NCBI RefSeq assembly: GCF_900069005.2
Contig: NZ_LN831279.1
Location: forward strand, 1,723,747 to 1,787,746
Source of the DNA: Paenibacillus sp. GM2
GTDB lineage: Bacteria; Bacillota; Bacilli; Paenibacillales; Paenibacillaceae
DNA: 64,000 bases
Reading direction: 5' to 3'
The notes under the pieces are model-generated. The model was given only the letters and a program-made list of their open reading frames with translations, ran no database searches and had not been told where the DNA came from. Below, piece by piece: positions 25,478 through 34,090 of the stretch. Both the position numbers and the translations under genes were made by a program. Numbering within the stretch: position 1 is the first letter of the stretch; each line of letters begins with the position of its first letter.

Positions 25478-28107
25478 GGAGCCTCTTAGGCATCGAACCT
25501 ACAGACGATCTGGCAGCCATCAAGCGCGCTTATGCAGCCAAGCTTAAGGTGACGCATCCGGAGGATGATCCGCAAGGCTTCCAGCGATTGCGTGCAGCCT
25601 ATGAAGCGGTGGTAGAAGAGGTTCAATATCATCAGCTTCGTACGCGTGAAGATGAAGCCGGTGATATTGAACAAGACGGCTATGCCGTCGCTCATGAAGA
25701 GATGGCTGATGCCCCTCATACTGAAACCGCTAAGGTTTCCATTATAGAGAATAACGAACCGGAGGCAGCGCAGGAGTTAGATATCCCCACAGCTCTGGCT
25801 GTAGAGTTTCTCCACGAAGCAGCCGCGCTCTACGATAATATTCACGCTCGGGTAGAGGTAAGTCGTTGGAAATCACTGCTTGATGATGATCGGTTTATCG
25901 GGCTTGAGACGCGTCAAATGCTGGAATATGAGTTGCTTAGAATGCTTATGGAGAGATCCTGGGCTCCCGGCGCCGTGTGGAGAGCGCTTGATGAGTCTTT
26001 TCAGTGGTCCAGTATGACACCATGGCTGGAGAAGCATTTTCCTGAGGCCTATCTCTTTCATTTCTATCGACAGCTAAAAGCTTATTGGGATTTGAACTAT
26101 GATTTTATTGCCAAATGCGAACTGGATGATGAGGTGGTGGAGAATTTCCTGTCGCTGCGAGGGAAAGCACAAATCACCTTAATTCATCATGATTATGAGC
26201 GCTCAGAGCATTATTTGCTTGAAGCTGCCAAGCTTATCCCGAATGAGCCTGATCTGTGCCGATTATTAGGTCAATACTGGATGCAGCAGGGGAAGTGGGA
26301 TGAGGCGCTGCGGATTTTACAGGGGATGGATGCTTCGGCCGGTGATGCCGATTATTATATTGAACTGGCAAACGTGCTCTACAAGACAGGCAGCTATGAA
26401 GAAGCCCGACAGGCCTATCTTCTAATTCTAAATGATGAACCGGATCATCCCCAGGCCCTTACAGGCTTGGCTCAGTGTCTTACCGGGCTTAAGCAAGATA
26501 TTGAAGCGATTCATACCTATCTGCGCATCCTGAAGCGTTGCTCATGGGATATGCATGCACTATATCAATTAATGAGGTACTGCAGCCGGCTTGAGTCTAT
26601 TTTGACGCATCTGGAACCCAATCCCGAACTTATTGAATGGCTGTCTGGAATCGTTGAAGCTTATCAAGAGATAGGCCTGTTCCAGGACGCAACCCTTGAA
26701 ATATTAAGTTATCTGGAGAAGCACGGGACATTGAATGTTAGGCAAAACTATCTGTACGGACATATTCTCCACCAGGCTGAACGCTATGATGAGGCCGCTC
26801 ATTATTATAAGGCAGCCGTTCAGGAACAGGATTCGGATCATAGCTTCAGGCTTGAGCTGCTGTTGGCGGCCGCGCGCAACGCCTATTTTCTGGGGGATCA
26901 CAAGTTAAGTCTGACCTTGATCGACCAGGTGCTGGAGCTGGAGCCTGCTCATAACGAGGCGCTCTATTATAAAGCGGAGGCGCTTAGAAAATCAGAGAAA
27001 TATGAAGACGCGATTGGAATCTACAAGCATGCTCTGGAGCAGCAGGGGCACCGTCTGTATCATGTCGGGATCGCCGACTGTTATTATCATCTGAGACGAT
27101 ATACCGAGAGTTCTTTCCATTTTAACAACGCTGAATTGGATGATGCGAGTGATCCGATCTATTTCCTTGAATACGGTGAAGTGTTGCTGAACATCGGCAA
27201 GCACCGCGAATGTATAGATATGCTTAATATCGCATTGGGGAAGAGAAACTTCTATTTTGCCTATTATTTTAAAGGGACAGCCCATTATCGCATGGAGGAA
27301 TATGAGTTATGCCGGACAAATATGCGCGAGTTCCTGAGCTATGAATTGGAAGACTTGCAACTCTATGCGAATCTGTTCATAGGCAACAGCAGTATGTACC
27401 TTAGAGAGTGGGATGCAGCAGTCACCGCATATAAAGAGCTTCTCAAACATCTTGATGGCGTCGAAGATCCAAGCGCTTTTGTGAAGATTTATGCGGCTTC
27501 TCTATTAGCATCCCGCCGTTTTGACGAGGCGATTGATCCGCTTGAGAAGGTGCTTAAGCTGGAAGAGAACAATGAATGGGCTTTGTTGCAGCTTGTGAGG
27601 GTATTCGTTGAATTGCAAAATTGGAATCGTATAGAGGACTCGCTTCTAAGGATGATCGATACCTCGGTAGGAAGGTATTTCGATCATATCTCTGAAAATG
27701 ATCGGAATCCATATGTCTGGTTCTATAGCGGAATTCTTATGTATTATACCAATATGTATGATAAGGCTAAAATTTACTTTCAGGCCGCCTACAATTCAGG
27801 ACTGCGCGGAGATACGAGCAGTTATTATAGTCTGGTTCTCTACGGGCTTGGCGATCATGAGACTGGATTGGAAGTAGCGCGAAGTGCTGTAGAGGCACGT
27901 CCTGACCATCCGGATTACGCAAGAAGGCTTAAGTATATGGAGGAGCATTATAGCAAACGAGGCAAGCTCTTAAATAGATTAGGCATGAATCCTTATAGCT
28001 ATTTAAAAGAGACGGCTATGGATTTTGATTTTCCTGATGTTCTTGATGATGAAGCGCTACGTATTGAATTCCCGGGGGAAGTGATCTTAAATGAATACCT
28101 TGCTTAG
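25465..28107 (+). CDS. J-domain-like protein with long TPR solenoid, HscC partner candidate
   Basis: 880 residues. Residues 1-55 form a J-domain-like unit (FWSLLGIEPTDDLAAIKRAY then QGFQRLRAAYEAV), but the diagnostic HPD triad reads HPE in THPEDDPQGF. From about 230 to 850 the protein is an array of TPR-type helical repeats (for example ALYYKAEALRKSEKYEDAIG, WVFYSGILMYY-like units). The ATG overlaps the hscC TGA and lies in a hairpin loop. By analogy with DjlB/DjlC and HscC it should recruit and stimulate the upstream Hsp70, with the TPR part selecting clients. No membrane helix is seen, whereas many Djl proteins have one. Confidence 0.8.
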   Translation: MTEFWSLLGIEPTDDLAAIKRAYAAKLKVTHPEDDPQGFQRLRAAYEAVVEEVQYHQLRTREDEAGDIEQDGYAVAHEEMADAPHTETAKVSIIENNEPEAAQELDIPTALAVEFLHEAAALYDNIHARVEVSRWKSLLDDDRFIGLETRQMLEYELLRMLMERSWAPGAVWRALDESFQWSSMTPWLEKHFPEAYLFHFYRQLKAYWDLNYDFIAKCELDDEVVENFLSLRGKAQITLIHHDYERSEHYLLEAAKLIPNEPDLCRLLGQYWMQQGKWDEALRILQGMDASAGDADYYIELANVLYKTGSYEEARQAYLLILNDEPDHPQALTGLAQCLTGLKQDIEAIHTYLRILKRCSWDMHALYQLMRYCSRLESILTHLEPNPELIEWLSGIVEAYQEIGLFQDATLEILSYLEKHGTLNVRQNYLYGHILHQAERYDEAAHYYKAAVQEQDSDHSFRLELLLAAARNAYFLGDHKLSLTLIDQVLELEPAHNEALYYKAEALRKSEKYEDAIGIYKHALEQQGHRLYHVGIADCYYHLRRYTESSFHFNNAELDDASDPIYFLEYGEVLLNIGKHRECIDMLNIALGKRNFYFAYYFKGTAHYRMEEYELCRTNMREFLSYELEDLQLYANLFIGNSSMYLREWDAAVTAYKELLKHLDGVEDPSAFVKIYAASLLASRRFDEAIDPLEKVLKLEENNEWALLQLVRVFVELQNWNRIEDSLLRMIDTSVGRYFDHISENDRNPYVWFYSGILMYYTNMYDKAKIYFQAAYNSGLRGDTSSYYSLVLYGLGDHETGLEVARSAVEARPDHPDYARRLKYMEEHYSKRGKLLNRLGMNPYSYLKETAMDFDFPDVLDDEALRIEFPGEVILNEYLA

Positions 28108-28747
28108 CTCAAGCCAACTCTGGGCGCTGGCTGCAGGCGATATATTGCTGCATGCGAACGGGTTTACCTATGCCCATGAATACGCTCCTGATGAAGAAAG
28201 CTGCAGTTTCGATGTTCTTAAGAATGTGCTCTTGCGTGAAGGGTGGAGCATCGTAGATGAAGAGAGTGCCTATAGAATTCTGAATTGGCTAGCTGAAGAA
28301 GGCCACCGCACAGATTTTAACCAACTCCGGGGAATTCTTCGGGTTATGACCACAAAGCAGCAGGACCTGTACATCGCATCCTTGCAGGACGAATATAAGG
28401 AGATCAATGCCCGGATTGTGCAACGATATGACAAGCTGCTCCCTGAATCCGGCATTCTCGCCTGGGATTTGGGGCGCGCGGCCACCATATGTCACTTTTG
28501 CGCAGAAGTCGGATATATCCCGCGAGAATACGCCTGGTCCTATCTATTGAACAATGCGAATCAGGTCCAGCAGTCTTATCGAAGTTGGACTGAATATGGG
28601 CTCGCCTATATTATCGGCCGGCAATTTTGGCAGAAAGAGCTGGATGCCTCCAGCACTTCAACACATCTTGAATCGATTCAGAGACAGCTGACCGACTCGG
28701 ATTGTCCATGGAGCTTCCTGCCTTGGGATACAAAACTGAAATATTGA
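28091..28747 (+). CDS. DUF1266 family protein (YbeR/YbeU-like)
   Basis: 218-residue soluble protein overlapping the J-like gene by 17 bp, with GGGGGAAG upstream of its ATG. The C-terminal half carries the DUF1266 pattern: ILAWDLGRAATICHFCAEVG, then GYIPREYAWSYLLNNA, SWTEYGLAYIIGRQFW and a PWSFLPWD end. Function of the domain is unknown. In enterobacteria DUF1266 proteins (YbeR, YbeU) are encoded beside hscC, djlB and djlC; finding the same partners here in a Gram-positive supports one functional unit. Confidence 0.78.
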   Translation: MNTLLSSSQLWALAAGDILLHANGFTYAHEYAPDEESCSFDVLKNVLLREGWSIVDEESAYRILNWLAEEGHRTDFNQLRGILRVMTTKQQDLYIASLQDEYKEINARIVQRYDKLLPESGILAWDLGRAATICHFCAEVGYIPREYAWSYLLNNANQVQQSYRSWTEYGLAYIIGRQFWQKELDASSTSTHLESIQRQLTDSDCPWSFLPWDTKLKY

Positions 28748-28756
28748 AGCCTGTAC

Positions 28757-28787
28757 AGTCACTTTCCTTAGGGAGGGTGGCTTTTTT
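28757..28787 (+). terminator. Rho-independent terminator
   Basis: 11-bp stem with several G:T pairs (AGTCACTTTCC with GGAGGGTGGCT), 4-nt loop and a run of six T. It ends the hscC operon. Confidence 0.85.
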
Positions 28788-28980
28788 AAATTCAAGGGAT
28801 TAGACAATTTTATCCCCATGAACTACATATTTTCCCCTTATACCTTGCAACCCCCTTCATATTTATGAGAGGTAAGGTCTCGATTTCCCGAGCCGGAGAG
28901 GGGGGATGCGATTAGCCTTCAGTCAGATTGTAACCGCTATCAGCGGTGAAATGGGATGAAAATAAGGAGGAAGATCCAAA

Positions 28981-30534
28981 GTGAACATCCATCGTTATTT
29001 ACCTCGCCAAATTTCGATTGGCGCCTTGATTGTTGCGTTGATAGTTACACTGTTTCAATTCGGTTCTGTCGCTGTGCCTAATGCCCAAGCGGCCGTAAGC
29101 AGCAAGACGATCGTTGGCTACTGGCATAATTTTGATAACGGCTCAGGTTTTATTAAGCTGCGTGATGTATCCACGAAGTTCGATGTCATTAACGTCTCGT
29201 TCGCAGAGCCTGTATCCGGTGTAACGAACGGGACGATCGGATTCACCCCTTATAATTACACGGATGCGGATTTTAAGGCGGATGTCGCTTATTTGCAAAG
29301 TCTGGGCAAGAAAGTCATCATCTCAATTGGCGGCGCCAACGGCCAGGTTCAATTGAGCACGACCAGCGCCCGCGACAACTTTGTCAACTCGGTTACCGCC
29401 ATTATTGAGAAATATGGCTTTGATGGTCTGGATGTTGATTTTGAAGGGCATTCTCTTTATTTGAATGCCGGGGATAACGACTTCAAGCATCCAACAACGC
29501 CGGTTATCGTAAATCTGATCTCAGCACTCCGTACGATTAACGATCATTTTGGAACGGATAAATTCTACTTAACAATGGCGCCGGAAACCTTCTTCGTTCA
29601 GCTTGGTTATACTTTCTATGGCGGAAGCTGCATTAGCTGTGACAGTCGGGCCGGGGCCTATTTGCCTGTGATCGAAGCTACGAGGGATATACTGGATTGG
29701 CTGCAGGTGCAAAATTACAATTCGGGGCCGATCACCGGGCTGGATAATCAGTATCATAATATGGGCAGTGCGGACTTTCATGTAGCTATGGTTGACATGC
29801 TGCTCGCGGGCTTCCCGATTGCAGGCAATTCCAATCAATTCTTCACGGGCTTGCGGCCGGATCAGGTGCTGCTTGGTTTGCCGGCAAATGCCAATGCCGG
29901 AGGAGGATTCACCTCGACCGCAGAGGTTCAGAAAGCGCTTGATGCGATTATGAAAGGAATACAGCTTCCTGGTTACCAAATGCGCAGCAGTACCAGTGGA
30001 TTTCAAAATTTCCGCGGTCTGATGACCTGGTCGATCAACTGGGACAAATACAACAATTTCGAGTTCTCCAACAGTCATCGCGCATACCTTGATGCGCTAG
30101 GTCCCTCGGTTCCGGATGATCAGCCGCCTACGGCCCCTGCGAATCTCATCGTAACCGGAACAACATCGACAAGCGTTTCCCTAAGCTGGACTGCATCAAC
30201 GGACAATATCGGCGTTACCGGTTATACCGTAACTTACGGAACAAACGTCGTTCAAGTAAGCGGGACCACGGCTACGATCGCCAATTTACTCCCCAACACC
30301 AGCTACCAATTCACCGTGACAGCCAAGGATGCCGCAGGAAATGTCTCGCCGGGCAGCTCCGTCAGCGCAACGACGGATGCGCAAGGGAGCTCTGACGCCT
30401 GGGCGCCCAATGTCGGCTATAAAGTAAATGATGAGGTCACCTATGGCGGAAAAACCTATGTATGCCGTCAACCCCACACCTCGCTCCTCGGCTGGGAGCC
30501 GCCTAATGTCCCCGCCCTCTGGAGTTTGAAATAA
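28981..30534 (+). CDS. Secreted GH18 chitinase with FN3 and CBM5/12 domains
   Basis: 517-residue extracellular chitinase. Signal peptide about 1-38 ending PNAQA-AVS. GH18 barrel about 40-365 with the catalytic signature DGLDVDFEG: Asp148, Asp151, Asp153 and proton donor Glu155; substrate-binding strands SFAEPVSG, ISIGGANG, LTMAPET and MTWSINWD. A fibronectin type III domain follows (about 378-465), then a small CBM5/12 chitin-binding domain (about 468-517, YKVNDEVTYGGKTYVCRQPH). It would release chitooligosaccharides from fungal or arthropod chitin. GTG start with AAGGAGG upstream. Monocistronic. Confidence 0.95.
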   Translation: MNIHRYLPRQISIGALIVALIVTLFQFGSVAVPNAQAAVSSKTIVGYWHNFDNGSGFIKLRDVSTKFDVINVSFAEPVSGVTNGTIGFTPYNYTDADFKADVAYLQSLGKKVIISIGGANGQVQLSTTSARDNFVNSVTAIIEKYGFDGLDVDFEGHSLYLNAGDNDFKHPTTPVIVNLISALRTINDHFGTDKFYLTMAPETFFVQLGYTFYGGSCISCDSRAGAYLPVIEATRDILDWLQVQNYNSGPITGLDNQYHNMGSADFHVAMVDMLLAGFPIAGNSNQFFTGLRPDQVLLGLPANANAGGGFTSTAEVQKALDAIMKGIQLPGYQMRSSTSGFQNFRGLMTWSINWDKYNNFEFSNSHRAYLDALGPSVPDDQPPTAPANLIVTGTTSTSVSLSWTASTDNIGVTGYTVTYGTNVVQVSGTTATIANLLPNTSYQFTVTAKDAAGNVSPGSSVSATTDAQGSSDAWAPNVGYKVNDEVTYGGKTYVCRQPHTSLLGWEPPNVPALWSLK

Positions 30535-30739
30535 TTCATTATTTGACGGGAGTATGCTATTAGTGCCGAAAAATTTTAGAGAGAATAATAAGGATACCGG
30601 CTGATGGTTACTAAGGTTGTATTCCCGAAAAATAATTGTTACTATAAGAAGCATACAATGATGAGAGGACTGATGGATGGACAATGAATAACTAATCTAT
30701 ATTTTTATTTGAAATGAATAACTTCAAACTACAAAATAT

Positions 30740-30872
30740 AGGATTAGTCTATCCATTTGTATAAATCATTTTATACTTGAATATCCATGGTTCTAATGGT
30801 GAGCAACCCACCCTTGATTTGATCCAAAGTGAGAGACTAATCCTTCCAATGATGAATTGGGAGGATTTTTTT
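30740..30872 (+). promoter_or_regulatory. lsa leader: terminator with possible antiterminator
   Basis: An intrinsic terminator (AATCCTTCCAAT 30839-30850 with ATTGGGAGGATT 30856-30867, then seven T) stands before the lsa gene with no gene ahead of it that needs it. The segment 30834-30844 (AGACTAATCCT) is fully complementary to 30740-30750 (AGGATTAGTCT), and this pairing would consume the left arm of the terminator. A 12-codon open frame lies between (30787-30822) but has no clear ribosome site. Promoter is uncertain: TATACT at 30772 or a weaker TTGAAA/CAAAAT pair at 30709-30737. Confidence 0.6.
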
Positions 30873-30921
30873 ATTCTCCCATAGATTGGTCTATAAGCTT
30901 TGACAATAAAGGAGGGAAGGA

Positions 30922-30975
30922 ATGAGTACCACAGACGCCATCGTTACACATGTAATGCTCCGTATAAGCCGCTAA
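30922..30975 (+). CDS. Leader peptide (17 aa) of the lsa gene
   Basis: Short frame MSTTDAIVTHVMLRISR with an excellent ribosome site (AAGGAGGGAAGGA). It ends 32 bp before the lsa start, and its codons 13-16 form the left arm of a hairpin whose right arm contains the lsa ribosome site. This is the layout of drug-sensing leader peptides of erm and ABC-F genes; stalling in it would free the lsa ribosome site. Confidence 0.7.
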   Translation: MSTTDAIVTHVMLRISR

Positions 30976-30997
30976 AATCTATCAAACTTATACGGAG
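30958..30997 (+). promoter_or_regulatory. Ribosome-site-sequestering hairpin
   Basis: CTCCGTATAAG (30958-30968) and CTTATACGGAG (30987-30997) pair perfectly over 11 bp with an 18-nt loop. The right arm covers most of the lsa ribosome site CGGAGGAA. Basis for translational attenuation. Confidence 0.8.
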
Positions 30998-31007
30998 GAA
31001 TCAAAAC

Positions 31008-32486
31008 ATGTCAATCATACAGGTTCAAGACCTAACGTTTTCTTATCCGGGCAGCTATGACAACATTTTTGAAGGGGTCAGCTTTCAAATAGATACGGAT
31101 TGGAAGCTTGGATTTATCGGTAGGAACGGACGGGGGAAAACCACATTTTTTAATCTCTTATTAGGGAATTATGAGTATAGCGGGAAGATCACTTCATCGG
31201 TAGAATTTAATTATTTCCCATATCCGGTTTCGGATACCGCCAAGTATACTTATGAGGTCCTTGAGGAAATTTGTCCCCAAGCGGAAGATTGGGAATTCCT
31301 TCGTGAAATATCTTATCTAAATGTGGATGCCGAGGTCATGTACCGCCCTTTTAGAACCTTATCAAATGGGGAACAAACCAAGGTGCTGCTGGCCGCTCTA
31401 TTTTTGAAGGAAGGTCAATTTCTGTTAATTGATGAGCCAACCAATCATTTAGACACTGAAGGGCGCAAGATGGTCTCCAATTACTTGAAGAAGAAAAAAG
31501 GGTTCATTTTAATTTCACACGACAGAATCTTTTTAGATGGATGCGTTGACCATATCCTGTCGATCAATAGAGCGAATATTGAGGTTCAAAGCGGGAACTA
31601 TTCTTCATGGAAGTTGAACTTTGATAGGCAGCAGGAATATGAAGAGGCAACCCATGAGCGTCTACAAAAAGACATCGGGAGATTAAAGGATTCCACAAAG
31701 CGTTCGGCAGGTTGGTCTAATCAGGTGGAAGCTTCAAAAAATGGGACAACAAACTCGGGTTCCAAGCTGGACAAGGGGTTTGTAGGACATAAAGCGGCAA
31801 AGATGATGAAGAGAGCAAAGAATATGGAGTCAAGACAACAAAAAGCGATTGAAGAAAAGTCCAAGCTGCTAAAAAATGTGGAAAAAACCGAGCCTTTAAA
31901 ATTGGAACCCTTGGAATTTCACTCGAAAGAATGGATTGTTTTGTCCGATTTGTCTGTTAAGTACGATGAACAGATCGTGAATAAGCCTATTAGCTTTATC
32001 GTTGAGCCAGGCGACCGGATTGTACTTGATGGGAAAAACGGGAGCGGAAAAAGCAGTATCCTGAAGCTTATCTTAGGTTATCCGATACCGCATACCGGCT
32101 TAATCACTTTAAGCAGTGGATTGATCATATCCTATGTGGAGCAGGATACTTCTCATTTGAAGGGGAGGTTATCAGACTTTATCCAGGAACATGAGATTGA
32201 TGAATCGTTATTTAAATCGATCTTACGCAAAATGGACTTTGATCGGATACAATTTGAGAAAGATATATCTCATTACTCTGGGGGACAAAAGAAAAAGCTG
32301 CTAATCGCCAAAAGCTTATGTGAAAAAGCTCATTTATATATTTGGGATGAACCGTTGAATTTTATTGATATTTTTTCGCGCGTACAGATTGAAGAGCTTG
32401 TTCAAACCTTTAATCCAACCATGGTGATTGTTGAACATGATCAGGCCTTTCAACAAACCGTTGCAACAAAGACTATTTCCATGTAG
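31008..32486 (+). CDS. ABC-F ribosomal protection protein, Lsa type
   Basis: 492-residue protein with two ABC ATPase domains and no membrane helices. First domain: Walker A GRNGRGKTTF, signature LSNGEQTK, Walker B LLIDEPTNHLD. Second: Walker A GKNGSGKSS, signature YSGGQKKK, and a Walker B reading YIWDEPLNFID. The interdomain linker (about 190-310, Lys- and Gln-rich) is the part that reaches the peptidyl-transferase centre. Lsa/VmlR relatives of this size confer lincosamide, streptogramin A and pleuromutilin resistance by displacing the drug. ATG at 31008 with GGAGGAA; open frame upstream is only leader read-through. More AT-rich than its neighbours by eye. Confidence 0.88.
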   Translation: MSIIQVQDLTFSYPGSYDNIFEGVSFQIDTDWKLGFIGRNGRGKTTFFNLLLGNYEYSGKITSSVEFNYFPYPVSDTAKYTYEVLEEICPQAEDWEFLREISYLNVDAEVMYRPFRTLSNGEQTKVLLAALFLKEGQFLLIDEPTNHLDTEGRKMVSNYLKKKKGFILISHDRIFLDGCVDHILSINRANIEVQSGNYSSWKLNFDRQQEYEEATHERLQKDIGRLKDSTKRSAGWSNQVEASKNGTTNSGSKLDKGFVGHKAAKMMKRAKNMESRQQKAIEEKSKLLKNVEKTEPLKLEPLEFHSKEWIVLSDLSVKYDEQIVNKPISFIVEPGDRIVLDGKNGSGKSSILKLILGYPIPHTGLITLSSGLIISYVEQDTSHLKGRLSDFIQEHEIDESLFKSILRKMDFDRIQFEKDISHYSGGQKKKLLIAKSLCEKAHLYIWDEPLNFIDIFSRVQIEELVQTFNPTMVIVEHDQAFQQTVATKTISM

Positions 32487-32505
32487 CTGAGGTGTTTTCG
32501 CGAAA

Positions 32506-32546
32506 AAAGGACATTACATATTTATATGTAGTGTCCTTTGCTTTTT
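32506..32546 (+). terminator. Rho-independent terminator
   Basis: 15-bp stem (AAAGGACATTACATA with TATGTAGTGTCCTTT, one G:T pair), 4-nt loop, T-rich tail. The following 200 bp to the Fnr-like box show no gene. Confidence 0.9.
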
Positions 32547-32743
32547 CAGAGCTTATAAAGTTGGCAATAGATTCACACAGCCGTTCCACTTATGGACTAT
32601 TCATGTTAATAAACTCGCGAATCCTCCATTTTTGTCCGTTTATCGCCTACATATGCTTATTTTAACGATACAGAACGTATGTTCTTGACGAACGGAAATG
32701 TGGTCGCTATAGAACTGCTGAAGAGAATGCTCTAAGGCATACA

Positions 32744-32759
32744 CGTGATGAGAATCACA
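32744..32759. promoter_or_regulatory. Fnr-like box upstream of the nre operon
   Basis: CGTGA, six bases, TCACA: one mismatch to the Bacillus Fnr/CRP consensus TGTGA-N6-TCACA. A GATAGA element at 32780-32785 would put the start of transcription near 32792 and the box centre near -41, the class II activator position. Confidence 0.6.
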
Positions 32760-32819
32760 CTTTGCCCAATTTAATCAATGATAGACTTTCAGTAAATAAG
32801 GATGGGGGGAGGAGCACCT

Positions 32820-34070
32820 TTGTTATCCACGTTTCAGAGAACCAAAGCATTTGCGAAATTCATGGTGAAGAACGGGATCTTAACCCTGAGCACCACCTTG
32901 ATTATCGTATTTGCGATTCGCGCCGTCCTTCATGAGGAGAGTCGAGGCTGGCCGGAATATGTGCCGGTTTTTTTGTTTGTATTGATGATTACCACGATGT
33001 TTTTCTTTATTATTTATTGGCAGAGCCACAAGCTCCGCTCCGAGCAGGAACTGCTCTCGAATGTCTTCAAGCATAGTCCGGATGGAATTCTGGTGCTGGA
33101 TCATGCCCTAAATATTGTTCGAATGAACCCTGTTGCCGGTCAGATGATCCATATGGATCATGAGTCGGTTTCGATCAATTTCTGCAATCTATGTTCGAAT
33201 TATCCGGGGTTAAACAAGATTTGTTCCTACCAAAAATGTTTTATTACGTTGCCTAACCAACAGGCTGTGGAATTGCAATTGACGACGCCAAGCGGTTTGA
33301 CAAAGTCGCTTAATGCCAGCGTCTCGAAATATCGGGATCCCATGTATGGCCAGTTGAACATTATTCGTATACAAGAAGTGGAGGAACAGCGTCAGGAAGA
33401 ACAGCATCAGATAGCCAAAATGATTACCCACTCTATTTTGTCCGCGCAAGAAAATGAACGCAAACGCATCTCAAGAGAGCTGCACGACGGAATTGGTCAG
33501 TCCTTGTACAGTATTTTGATTCAGACAGAGATGCTGAAAGCTTCACTTGAGTCGGAGGAGACTGACGCAGCAGAAAAACCCCTGGATGCTTTGCAGGCAT
33601 CCATTCGTCATACCATTGAAGATATTCGTGATTTGTCCGTTGAATTGCGACCTTCTGCGCTTGATGATATCGGCCTTGTGGCGGCACTTCGCAACTATGT
33701 GAGGTTATATGGGCAGAAATTCGGAATTCAAGTGTTGTTCACAATTGAAGGAGACAGCGGGCGGTTGCCAGCAGCGCATGAAATTGCTTTTTACCGCATC
33801 GTTCAAGAGGCGCTTACCAATGCTGCGAAATATTCGCATACCGAAGTCGTCGATGTCAGATTAAAGCTGCTGCCGAGGTTCGCTGAGCTGCATATTCGCG
33901 ATTATGGAATCGGATTTATGCTGACAACCGAATTGCGTCAAGGCGTTGGACTCTATAGTATGGAGGAGCGCGTCAATATTCTGGGCGGAGAATTCGATAT
34001 TCAATCGACACCGGGACAAGGAACAGCGATTCAAGTCAAGGTGCCCATTGGCGACCAACACGCTATGTAA
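32820..34070 (+). CDS. nreB: Membrane-bound NreB-like sensor histidine kinase with Cys-cluster PAS domain
   Basis: 416-residue sensor of the NarX/NreB (HisKA_3) type. Two membrane helices (about 15-35 and 45-66), then a PAS domain (about 75-190) containing Cys122, Cys125, Cys135 and Cys140 spaced C-x2-C-x9-C-x4-C. The kinase core has phospho-acceptor His222 in SRELHDGIGQ and HATPase motifs EALTNAAKYSH and GVGLYSMEERV. Staphylococcal NreB senses oxygen with a PAS-bound [4Fe-4S] cluster held by four Cys but is soluble; this version is membrane-anchored. TTG at 32820 has GGGAGGAG 6 bp upstream; ATG at 32802 overlaps that site. First gene of nreBC plus GAF gene. Confidence 0.82.
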   Translation: MLSTFQRTKAFAKFMVKNGILTLSTTLIIVFAIRAVLHEESRGWPEYVPVFLFVLMITTMFFFIIYWQSHKLRSEQELLSNVFKHSPDGILVLDHALNIVRMNPVAGQMIHMDHESVSINFCNLCSNYPGLNKICSYQKCFITLPNQQAVELQLTTPSGLTKSLNASVSKYRDPMYGQLNIIRIQEVEEQRQEEQHQIAKMITHSILSAQENERKRISRELHDGIGQSLYSILIQTEMLKASLESEETDAAEKPLDALQASIRHTIEDIRDLSVELRPSALDDIGLVAALRNYVRLYGQKFGIQVLFTIEGDSGRLPAAHEIAFYRIVQEALTNAAKYSHTEVVDVRLKLLPRFAELHIRDYGIGFMLTTELRQGVGLYSMEERVNILGGEFDIQSTPGQGTAIQVKVPIGDQHAM

Positions 34071-34090
34071 ACAAAGAGGATGTGTATACG

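Noticed and set aside
30900..31007. N-terminal extension of the Lsa-type protein
   Set aside because: These codons lie in the leader with the hairpin and are in frame only by chance; the true start has its own ribosome site and gives the family length.
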